A stretch of 5,146 nucleotides of DNA, taken from Microcaldota archaeon. GTDB taxonomy: Archaea > Micrarchaeota > Micrarchaeia > Micrarchaeales > CABMGC01. Below the pieces are notes generated by a model. The model made no database searches, was not told the origin of the DNA, and saw only the letters and a program-made list of their open reading frames with translations. The position numbers and the translations under genes were made by a program. The stretch is taken from assembly GCA_021791075.1 (NCBI GenBank), contig JAJYXH010000102.1, positions 1 through 5,146 on the forward strand, read 5' to 3'. Below are positions 1-5,080 of this stretch, piece by piece. Positions within the stretch are counted from its first letter, which is position 1, and each line of letters opens with the position of its first letter.

Positions 1-1322
1 GCCGAGAGAGCCTTTGCCGCTGACGCTGGCGAGTCGTAGACTGGAAGGCCCGAGCTCTCCATCATCTTCTTGTGCGTCTGGGTGTACTCTGCTCCGATGC
101 TTATTACTATCATGGGCTTGCTGCTCTTCTCCTTGTACTCTATGAGCTTCGATGCGAGCTTGGAATCTGCCCCGGGGGTCTGGAAGAGCGCAATCACTAT
201 GAGCATATCGACATTGTCATCATTTGAGAGTATCGAGAGCGCGCTCGCGTATCTCGTCTCCTCGGCATCCCCGGCAAGGTCGAGAGGATTTGCGGCGTTA
301 ACCAGGGGCGGCATTGACTTCTTGATTGCGGCGTTTGTTGCGCTGCTGAACTCGGCCATCTTAAGGTCCTGAAGCGATGCTATAGCGTCTGCCGTCAAGA
401 CTCCTGCGCCTCCACCGTCGGTAACTATGGCGATCCTCGGGCCTTTTGGAGCGCGTTCTGACTCGAATACTTTTGCGTAGTAGAGAAGGTCGCTAAGGTC
501 GTTCGCGATGGTGAATCCTGCCTGCCTGAAGACCGCCTCCTGTACCTCGTAATCTCCGGCAAGCGCTGCTGTGTGCGAGTGGGCAGCCTTGATTCCTGCC
601 GATGTCCTCCCTGCCTTGAGGACTACTACCGGCTTTGTCTTCGATGCCCGCTTCGCGGCTTCAAAAAACTCCTTTCCCCTCTTGATGCCCTCGAGATACA
701 TCACTATGACCTTAGTCTCCTTGTCCTTAATTAGGTACTCGAGTATGTCGGTTTCATCGACATGGGCAGCATTTCCGTAAGATATGAACTTGGAGAGTCC
801 GAATCCCTCGCCGGAGATCAGGTCCAGGACCGTGCTCCCCACGGCACCGCTCTGCGCCATGAAGCTTACCCCGCCTATCTCAGGCCTGCTTATCTTGTAT
901 GTAGGTAGGAATAGGGTGTCGACCCTTGACCTTGGATTCATCACGCCGAGACAGTTGGGTCCGACGGTAGGCATGTTGTATTTCTCCGCAACCATTGTAA
1001 GCTGATCCTGAAGTTTGGTGTTTCCGACCTCCGAGAACCCGCCGCTTACGACAACCACGGATTTCACTTCGGCCTTGCCACACTCTTCCATCACGCCCGG
1101 CACGAACTCTGCCGGGATTGCTATAACCGCGGTGTCGATCTTTCCTTTCAGCTCGAGAACGCTCTTGTAGGCCTTGAATCCAAGGATCTCGTCGGCATTC
1201 GGATTTATCGGGTATAGTTTTCCGGAGTATCCGGAGCTAACGTAGTTTTGGAGTATTATGCTCCCTACCTTGTCGGGGTCGCGCGACGCTCCGATTATCG
1301 CTACGCTCTTTGGATCGAGCAT
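1..1322 (-). CDS. acdA: ADP-forming acyl-CoA (acetyl-CoA) synthetase, alpha subunit; 3' end cut by window edge
   Basis: The alpha subunit of ADP-forming acetyl-CoA synthetase (NDP-forming acyl-CoA ligase) converts acyl-CoA + ADP + Pi to acid + CoA + ATP in the cytoplasm, with the beta subunit. My reverse-strand translation gives 440 open codons from ATG at 1322-1320; family members are about 450-460 residues, so only a short tail is missing. An N-terminal CoA-binding Rossmann fold opens with AIIGASRDPDKVG (residues 8-20). Next come GPNCLGVMNP (121-130) and MAQSGAVG (155-162), the succinyl-CoA-synthetase-like ligase region. SHTAALAG (249-256) holds His250, which by family knowledge is the phosphohistidine (near His254/257 in characterised enzymes). 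TDGGGAGVLTAD (301-312) and NPLDLAGDA (345-353) are further typical family blocks. ATG 1322 is the only ATG, GTG or TTG in frame after the beta stop, though no clear Shine-Dalgarno precedes it. It lies 35 bases after the beta stop, in another frame, so the subunits are not fused. The acyl specificity cannot be read. Confidence 0.93.
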   Translation of the reverse strand, partial: MLDPKSVAIIGASRDPDKVGSIILQNYVSSGYSGKLYPINPNADEILGFKAYKSVLELKGKIDTAVIAIPAEFVPGVMEECGKAEVKSVVVVSGGFSEVGNTKLQDQLTMVAEKYNMPTVGPNCLGVMNPRSRVDTLFLPTYKISRPEIGGVSFMAQSGAVGSTVLDLISGEGFGLSKFISYGNAAHVDETDILEYLIKDKETKVIVMYLEGIKRGKEFFEAAKRASKTKPVVVLKAGRTSAGIKAAHSHTAALAGDYEVQEAVFRQAGFTIANDLSDLLYYAKVFESERAPKGPRIAIVTDGGGAGVLTADAIASLQDLKMAEFSSATNAAIKKSMPPLVNAANPLDLAGDAEETRYASALSILSNDDNVDMLIVIALFQTPGADSKLASKLIEYKEKSSKPMIVISIGAEYTQTHKKMMESSGLPVYDSPASAAKALS

Positions 1323-1357
1323 TGAACTGATATCGAGAGGCTTTCGTGCATTTGTCT

Positions 1358-1975
1358 TTATTCCAACACCCTGATGTCAACCACTTCGTATCCCTTCTCC
1401 GTTATTATCACCGGATTCAGATCCAGCTCCGCCACCTTGGGATTCTCGACAAGGAGCCTCGAGACCTTGATGAGCAGTTCCTCGATCTGTTTTGTGTTCT
1501 TCCCTCCGCGAGTTATAACATTCCCTGACCTGAGCTGGCCAAGCATGTTTCCAGCCTCCCTTCTTGTTATAGGGGCGATCCTGAGAGCAAAGTCCCTGAA
1601 GATCTCGACGTAGATCCCGCCGAGGCCGATCAGGATTACCTTTCCGAACTGGCTGTCGGTCCTGCCCCCTATTATGACCTCGACTCCGGATCCCGACATT
1701 TTCTGTGCTATGATGTCGTAGGGTTTCAGCGGCTGCGCCTTCGAATAGAGATCCCTGTAGGCCGATGCTATCTGCTCTTTTGTATATAGGTTTAACTTTA
1801 CCAGTCCCGCCTTCGACTTGTGTAGCGCCTTGCTGGATAGCACCTTGAGGACTATCGGCTTGCCCTTCGAGAACTCGATGGCCTCATCGGCGCTCTTGAC
1901 ATAGGCACTCCCGATGCTGTGTATCCCGTATCTATCCAGCATCTTCCTTGCCTTAAGGTAGTCGAGCAATGCCAT
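1358..1975 (-). CDS. acdB: ADP-forming acyl-CoA synthetase, beta subunit (ATP-grasp)
   Basis: This 205-residue ATP-grasp subunit binds ADP and phosphate and receives the phosphoryl group from the alpha-subunit histidine. Visible family blocks are the N-terminal helix with MLDRYGI (12-18), IVLKVLSSKALHKSKAG (41-57), SGVEVIIGGRTDSQFG (96-111), GLGGIYVEIFRD (117-128) with RIAPI (132-136), and the C-terminal metal/nucleotide motif ELDLNPVII (183-191). His52 in the HKS block is probably the second phosphohistidine described in this family (inference from alignment by eye). The protein is somewhat shorter than the usual 220-235 residues. The HKS block reads HKSKAGLV where HKTDVGGV-like is common, and the usual RGxxP segment is replaced by RGGKNTKQ (156-163). 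ATG 1975 lies 8 bases after the winged-helix gene stop with only a weak GTGGT-like ribosome site, so translational coupling is likely. Activity with the neighbouring alpha subunit is inferred from adjacency. Confidence 0.93.
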   Translation of the reverse strand: MALLDYLKARKMLDRYGIHSIGSAYVKSADEAIEFSKGKPIVLKVLSSKALHKSKAGLVKLNLYTKEQIASAYRDLYSKAQPLKPYDIIAQKMSGSGVEVIIGGRTDSQFGKVILIGLGGIYVEIFRDFALRIAPITRREAGNMLGQLRSGNVITRGGKNTKQIEELLIKVSRLLVENPKVAELDLNPVIITEKGYEVVDIRVLE

Positions 1976-1983
1976 GTAACCAC

Positions 1984-2673
1984 TTAGATCAGGTGGGCAT
2001 ATACGTGCGCGTAGTATATTGCCGCTGCAGCTATGATCACTATGATTACAACTCCTGCTATAATACCCTTGCCGATCTTCATGCCCGGTCTCATCTCCGG
2101 CATGGGCTTGGATGGATCTCCTGCTGCCTGCATTGTGGGCATGGACGCAGGCCGGTCAGCTTGATTCTGCATTGCAGGCTGCTGCATCTGAGCCTGTGGT
2201 GCTGGCTGCTGCATGGGCGCCATTGCGTTTACCTTCAAGAATCCAGACTCCGTGAGGAGCAGGTCGACTCCGCCGCTCTTGAGGTTATATATTATGTATC
2301 CCTGCTTATTGAGCTTGTAGAGCCTCAGGGCAAGGTCCCTTGGCCTTAGGTTAAGCGTATTCTGCAGCTCGACAGGTATCCTCTTCCCTCCGGAGAGTTG
2401 CGACAGTACCGCCTCGTCAAGCTTGTCGAATGGCTCGGTGCTCTTTGCCTCTGCCTCCGCGATCAGTGCCTTGCCAACATCCGTGACCATTATCTCGTTG
2501 GGTCCGGGATAGTACGCGGTGAAGTCTATCAGGCCGTTCTGTTTCAGCGTTCCGGCAATGTTCGACGCATCGAAGATGCTCGCGTTTATGGAGCTGCCGA
2601 ATCTTTCGAGGATGGTGTTCTGCGTCACCTTGAGAAGGCATGCAAGTTGTAGGAAATTTATCTCTTCTGGCAT
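1984..2673 (-). CDS. Tail-anchored membrane protein with two winged-helix domains
   Basis: No named family recognised. The 229 residues divide into an N-terminal winged-helix-like domain (about 5-75) with helix SNIAGTLKQNGLID (37-50) and wing/C-terminal helix EIMVTDVGKALIAEAEA (60-76); a second one (about 82-149) with RPRDLALRLYKLNKQGYI (110-127) and wing VDLLLTESGFLKV (136-148); a linker (150-199) rich in Met (9), Gln (9) and Pro (10) with MQQPA twice (154-158, 163-167); and one hydrophobic span (204-221) before an eight-residue tail. Arg195, Lys199 and Lys202 precede the span, so by the positive-inside rule the helix-turn-helix part faces the cytoplasm. Seen: the domain order and the span. 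Inferred: a membrane-tethered DNA-binding regulator or chromosome tether. It is the first gene of the presumed transcript with the ACD genes. The ATG directly follows an in-frame TAA, so it cannot start further upstream. The winged-helix folds could instead serve protein-protein contact. Confidence 0.8.
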   Translation of the reverse strand: MPEEINFLQLACLLKVTQNTILERFGSSINASIFDASNIAGTLKQNGLIDFTAYYPGPNEIMVTDVGKALIAEAEAKSTEPFDKLDEAVLSQLSGGKRIPVELQNTLNLRPRDLALRLYKLNKQGYIIYNLKSGGVDLLLTESGFLKVNAMAPMQQPAPQAQMQQPAMQNQADRPASMPTMQAAGDPSKPMPEMRPGMKIGKGIIAGVVIIVIIAAAAIYYAHVYAHLI

Positions 2674-2676
2674 TTA

Positions 2677-2682
2677 ATCAGC
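2677..2682 (-). promoter_or_regulatory. Ribosome binding site of the winged-helix gene
   Basis: On the minus strand this reads GCTGAT, one mismatch from GGTGAT, the complement of AUCACC at the archaeal 16S 3' end. It is followed by TAA and then ATG. The short spacing matches the sites in front of three other genes in the window. Confidence 0.5.
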
Positions 2683-2702
2683 AGATTCTAAACGAAGCCA
2701 AC

Positions 2703-2710
2703 CAATAAAA
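2703..2710 (+). promoter_or_regulatory. TATA-like box for the beta-CASP nuclease gene
   Basis: The AT-rich octamer CAATAAAA lies about 38 bases before the TTG start. An archaeal start point about 25 bases downstream of the box would give a leader of roughly 12 bases holding the GTGAT ribosome site. The match to a strong archaeal TATA consensus is only partial. Confidence 0.35.
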
Positions 2711-2723
2711 ACGTTCTTCTCTC

Positions 2724-2733
2724 AAGATATACT
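2724..2733 (-). promoter_or_regulatory. TATA-like box for the winged-helix/ACD transcript
   Basis: On the minus strand this reads AGTATATCTT, with TATATC as the likely core, about 53 bases before the ATG at 2673. It would place transcription start near 2702 with a leader near 28 bases. It shares the 72-base intergenic region with the nuclease promoter, so the two core promoters overlap back to back and may interfere with each other. Confidence 0.4.
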
Positions 2734-2736
2734 GTT

Positions 2737-2741
2737 GTGAT
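2737..2741 (+). promoter_or_regulatory. Ribosome binding site deciding the TTG start of the nuclease gene
   Basis: GTGAT, complementary to AUCAC of the 16S 3' end, sits 4 bases before TTG at 2746. An in-frame TGA at 2743-2745 excludes any earlier start, and no ATG occurs early in the frame, so TTG 2746 is the best choice. Confidence 0.6.
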
Positions 2742-2745
2742 TTGA

Positions 2746-3993
2746 TTGAACATACGGTTTCTTGGGGGCGCCGGGGAGGTCGGGCGCGCCGGGATCCTTC
2801 TTGAAGGATCAAAAAGGCTGCTCTTCGACTATGGGATAAAACTTGACCACAAGACAGAGTATCCGCTCCCTGCGGGGAAGGTGGATGCGGTACTGCTGAG
2901 CCATGCGCACCTCGACCACAGCGGCTACGTCCCATTCCTCTACAATAACAGATTTCCGGTTGCCATAGGCACGGCACCGACCCGCGACCTCTCGGAGCTC
3001 CTGATAGAGGACTCGATAAAGATAAACCGGATTCAAAGAACGGGGCAGCACTTCTTCAGGAGGGAGCTAAAGTCATTCCTCAACAACTACATTCCTAGGA
3101 AGTTCTCCGAGCCGATGGACTTTGGCGAGTACACGATTACATTGAGGGATGCGGGCCACATCAGCGGCAGCGCGCTTACCCATATAGAGAACAAGGCGGG
3201 GAGGACGCTCGTGTATACCGGCGACTTCAAGCTCTCGCCACAGCTCCTGCAACACGGAGCTGACCTCGTTGAGAGCGACATACTGATCACTGAGTCGACA
3301 TACGCAGTGAAGGATCACCCGGACAGGGAGGATCTTCTCAAGAAGTTCACCTCGGATATCAAGGAGGTAATTGGTGCTGGAGGTATCGCACTTCTCCCGG
3401 TCTTTGCGGTAGGTCGGGCCCAGGAGATGATCGCGGTGCTTGAGAAGGAGGGGTTGGCAGACGCGGCATTCATAGACGGGATGGCCAGGGCGGCGACTGA
3501 GATTGTCATGAGATACCCTCACGAGATAGACGACAGCGGGCTTCTTGGAAGGGCGATGGGAAGTGTCGGCTGGATAGACAACAACGACGACAGGAAGAAG
3601 GCGCTTCGCGGAGGGAGCATAATCGTAACAACAGCGGGGATGCTGACCGGAGGGCCGGTTCTGAACTACATAACGCGGTTGAATAGAAACTCGAAGATCT
3701 TCATAACGGGATATCAGGTCGAGGGCACAAACGGCAGAAACCTGATCGATAACAAGCCGTTAACCATAGATGGAAAGCATGTGAGGATACACACTCCTTT
3801 TGACTTCTACGACTTCTCCGCGCACGCTGGGAAGAGCGACCTTTACGAATATATCAGGAAGACGAAGCCGGAGACCATAATATGCGTCCACGGAGACAAG
3901 GAGAACAGCAAGAATCTCGCGGATAGCCTACGTATGGAAGGATTTGAGGCGCACTCGCCCCAGGTCGGAGATAAGATAGAAGTGGACTTCTGA
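2746..3993 (+). CDS. CPSF-like beta-CASP metallo-beta-lactamase ribonuclease (aCPSF2 type)
   Basis: Predicted zinc-dependent RNase of the beta-CASP family, which in archaea covers aCPSF1, aCPSF2 and aRNase J and acts in RNA processing, decay and 3'-end formation. At 415 residues with no N-terminal KH domains it has the size of aCPSF2. It starts straight into FLGGAGEVGRAG (5-16), as family members do, which supports the TTG start. Metal ligands are all visible: HAHLDH (His53, His55, Asp57, His58), His138 in DAGHISGSA, and Asp160 in YTGDFK. Beta-CASP motif A is Glu183 in TEST, motif B is His360 in DFSAHAGK, and motif C is His382 in VHGDKE. TTAGMLTGGP (295-304) and GYQVEGTNGR (322-331) are further CASP-domain blocks. 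The motif C histidine favours the CPSF group over bacterial-type RNase J, but endo- versus exonuclease activity cannot be read. Its stop is 4 bases from the stop of the convergent OB-fold gene. Confidence 0.93.
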   Translation: MNIRFLGGAGEVGRAGILLEGSKRLLFDYGIKLDHKTEYPLPAGKVDAVLLSHAHLDHSGYVPFLYNNRFPVAIGTAPTRDLSELLIEDSIKINRIQRTGQHFFRRELKSFLNNYIPRKFSEPMDFGEYTITLRDAGHISGSALTHIENKAGRTLVYTGDFKLSPQLLQHGADLVESDILITESTYAVKDHPDREDLLKKFTSDIKEVIGAGGIALLPVFAVGRAQEMIAVLEKEGLADAAFIDGMARAATEIVMRYPHEIDDSGLLGRAMGSVGWIDNNDDRKKALRGGSIIVTTAGMLTGGPVLNYITRLNRNSKIFITGYQVEGTNGRNLIDNKPLTIDGKHVRIHTPFDFYDFSAHAGKSDLYEYIRKTKPETIICVHGDKENSKNLADSLRMEGFEAHSPQVGDKIEVDF

Positions 3994-3997
3994 TTCT

Positions 3998-4351
3998 TTA
4001 CTCGTTGAACTCTTCGCTCGCAGGCTCGCTCGCCTCTGCTTCGGGAGCCTCTCCGCTTCCCTTCTCGAGGACCTCGATCTTTCCGTACTTGCCGGTAGAT
4101 AGCTGCGGGGTTCCCTTGTACTCGCTTACGTACCCGTTCGTTATCTTTATCTTGTCCCCGAGGCTTATCGAGTCTATGTCCTTCTCCCAGAGGGAGATCG
4201 ATATGCTTCCGCTGTCGTCCTTTAGGGTAGCCTTTGCAACATTAAGCTTCTTTCCGTACTTTGTTATGACCTCCCTAGGCTCTGACTTTTCGACTACTGT
4301 GGCTTCTATCTCTACGCTGCTTGCGCCTGCCTTTAACTCACTTATCTTCAC
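3998..4351 (-). CDS. Single-OB-fold nucleic-acid-binding protein (archaeal RPA/SSB-like)
   Basis: This 117-residue protein resembles the single-OB-fold SSBs and RPA-like proteins of archaea, which coat single-stranded DNA in replication and repair. An N-terminal MKISELKAG (1-9) leads into the OB barrel: strand SVEIEATVVEK (12-22), a KYGKKLNVAKATLKDDSG block (31-48), SISISLWEKD (49-58) with Trp55, a typical stacking aromatic, then LGDKIKITNGYVSEYKG (64-80) and a closing strand YGKIEVLEK (89-97). Residues 100-117 form a Glu-rich tail (7 Glu), like the acidic protein-interaction tails of SSBs. The GTG start at 4351 is preceded by a perfect GGTGAT ribosome site; there is no earlier ATG. The gene is convergent with the nuclease and divergent from the unknown gene at 4595. 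An RNA-binding role cannot be excluded. Confidence 0.85.
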   Translation of the reverse strand: MKISELKAGASSVEIEATVVEKSEPREVITKYGKKLNVAKATLKDDSGSISISLWEKDIDSISLGDKIKITNGYVSEYKGTPQLSTGKYGKIEVLEKGSGEAPEAEASEPASEEFNE

Positions 4352-4354
4352 AAA

Positions 4355-4360
4355 ATCACC
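4355..4360 (-). promoter_or_regulatory. Strong ribosome binding site for the GTG start of the OB-fold gene
   Basis: The minus strand reads GGTGAT followed by TTT and then GTG. This is a perfect complement to AUCACC in the archaeal 16S 3' end and fixes the GTG at 4351 as the start. Confidence 0.7.
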
Positions 4361-4405
4361 AAAGATTAGCTAATAGAATATTCCATATAGATATATTAAT
4401 CTTTG
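4360..4405. repeat. Perfect 9-bp inverted repeat flanking the OB-fold gene promoter
   Basis: CAAAGATTA at 4360-4368 and its exact reverse complement TAATCTTTG at 4397-4405 are separated by 28 bases that include the TATA-like box. Read in the direction of the OB-fold gene, the order is CAAAGATTA, TATA, TAATCTTTG. The outer arm touches the upstream edge of the TATA box and the inner arm lies at the expected transcription start or in the leader. This is suited to an operator; chance occurrence in AT-rich DNA is the main alternative. Confidence 0.6.
4391..4400 (-). promoter_or_regulatory. TATA box of the OB-fold gene
   Basis: The minus strand reads ATTAATATAT, about 44 bases before the GTG start. 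This places transcription start near 4368 and gives a short leader of about 17 bases that contains the GGTGAT ribosome site. The box is close to symmetric in base content and could also fire on the plus strand. Confidence 0.55.
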
Positions 4406-4498
4406 TCAATTTTCTGCGCCAAAAGCCCAAAGGCAGCGTGTAGTTCCGGGTTATGCCCCTACTTCCTTGATGTGAGGACATTATTTTGTTATGCTACA
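4406..4498 (+). other. Unassigned intergenic DNA with two small adjacent hairpins and a T-rich run
   Basis: No reading frame of note. GTAG (4440-4443) and GGG (4448-4450) can pair with CCC (4456-4458) and CTAC (4459-4462), leaving a TTCC bulge and a five-base loop. TCCT (4464-4467) can pair with AGGA (4475-4478). A T-rich stretch follows at 4481-4490 (TTATTTTGTT), which could act as an archaeal terminator. A small RNA started from the AT-rich box at 4391-4400 is possible but unsupported beyond this. Confidence 0.25.
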
Positions 4499-4566
4499 AA
4501 AGTCCAAAGATTGGAAAATATTTATTAAGGTGCGAAGAAGACACTTGCGTAGGGAATCTGGACTTT
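4499..4566. repeat. Imperfect inverted repeat flanking the promoter of the unknown gene
   Basis: AAAGTCCA at 4499-4506 pairs with TGGACTTT at 4559-4566, and GATT at 4509-4512 pairs with AATC at 4555-4558, with an unpaired AA at 4507-4508. The 42-base interior holds the TATA box. The left arm contains CCAAAGATT (4504-4512), identical to 4359-4367 near the OB-fold gene. Since the left arm lies upstream of the expected start point, the dyad is more likely a DNA site than an RNA stem. Confidence 0.55.
4513..4530 (+). promoter_or_regulatory. BRE and TATA box of the unknown gene
   Basis: GGAAAATA followed by TTTATTAA is a good archaeal BRE/TATA arrangement. Transcription would begin near 4550, giving a leader of about 45 bases before the ATG at 4595. 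Confidence 0.6.
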
Positions 4567-4584
4567 CCGGTTTTGATTTGCAAC

Positions 4585-4589
4585 GTGAT
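4585..4589 (+). promoter_or_regulatory. Ribosome binding site deciding the ATG at 4595
   Basis: GTGAT lies 5 bases before ATG 4595. A start at TTG 4589 would overlap this site, so the ATG is preferred. Confidence 0.6.
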
Positions 4590-4594
4590 TGTTA

Positions 4595-5080
4595 ATGCCC
4601 AGTTATATTGAGAGGAGAAGGGAGGCAAGGACAGACGATGGGAATCTCCTGGCCCTTATTGTCAGAGACCGGAATAGGCTGTTTGGATGGAGCGAGGGCA
4701 CGCTGTTGTCTCTTGAAAGAAGCTCGAGCAGGCTGTATGAGTCCGGTACGGACGGGTCGCCCGTAGAGATATGCAGGGTAAAGACGGCCGGCAAATTGAG
4801 TACACTTCCAAAAGAAGTAACCTCGGCCGTGGTGTATTGTCCGGAGGGCATGCCTGGCCAGATAACGGGAAGACCCATCATCGACTTTGCCGGGCTCTTG
4901 TTTACAGACACGTTGTTTATCAGGGATGCGGAAGGCCGGTGGACCAGAGAGGGCGCAATCAGGTATATCTCTGAGTCGGATGTGCCACGCCTTGAGAGAG
5001 CGGCGTCAATGGGTATGCCGGTAATCGATCCGGCACTGTTCTTTAAGAGGCGCGACGGCTTATCCCTTCCATCGGTCTAA
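4595..5080 (+). CDS. Hypothetical protein, 161 residues, no family recognised
   Basis: I do not recognise this protein. It begins with a basic stretch, MPSYIERRREARTDDGN (1-17), continues through a hydrophobic LLALIVRDRNRLFGW (18-32), and has two cysteines (Cys60 and Cys82, the latter in VVYCPEGMPGQ, 79-89). A block IIDFAGLLFTDTLFIRD (95-111) and a C-terminal MPVIDPALFFKRR (141-153) follow. Nothing looks like a signal peptide or a full membrane span, so it is probably cytoplasmic. The many Arg residues might suit contact with nucleic acid, but no binding motif is evident. Its own promoter, a GTGAT ribosome site and an open frame ending in TAA support a real gene. It is divergent from the SSB-like gene and shares a repeated promoter motif with it, which suggests joint control. 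The last 38 bases overlap a probable gene on the other strand. Confidence 0.75.
   Translation: MPSYIERRREARTDDGNLLALIVRDRNRLFGWSEGTLLSLERSSSRLYESGTDGSPVEICRVKTAGKLSTLPKEVTSAVVYCPEGMPGQITGRPIIDFAGLLFTDTLFIRDAEGRWTREGAIRYISESDVPRLERAASMGMPVIDPALFFKRRDGLSLPSV

Noticed and set aside
70..372. Plus-strand open frame with a hydrophobic N-terminus resembling a membrane protein
   Set aside because: It lies opposite the alpha subunit, whose conserved motifs run through this stretch; it is an antisense shadow.
2210..2215. Direct repeats in the winged-helix gene linker as a mobile or tandem repeat
   Set aside because: The MQQPA duplication is short and imperfect at the DNA level; it reflects low-complexity protein sequence.
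1969..2349. Plus-strand open frame rich in Cys and His
   Set aside because: The composition is the antisense reading of the Met/Gln/Pro linker and membrane span of the winged-helix gene; no start signal or family motif.
3073..3522. Minus-strand open frame of 149 residues
   Set aside because: It is opposite the catalytic core of the beta-CASP nuclease, which has a complete motif set; no independent promoter or ribosome site.
4005..4373. Plus-strand open frame of 122 residues with hydrophobic segments
   Set aside because: Antisense to the OB-fold gene, which has a perfect GGTGAT ribosome site and recognisable fold sequence.
4405..4500. Possible tRNA or C/D box RNA
   Set aside because: No acceptor stem, no T-loop GTTCGA-type signature, and no paired C (RUGAUGA) and D (CUGA) boxes on either strand.
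4589..4594. TTG start six bases upstream for the unknown gene
   Set aside because: The TTG overlaps the GTGAT ribosome site; ATG 4595 has correct spacing.
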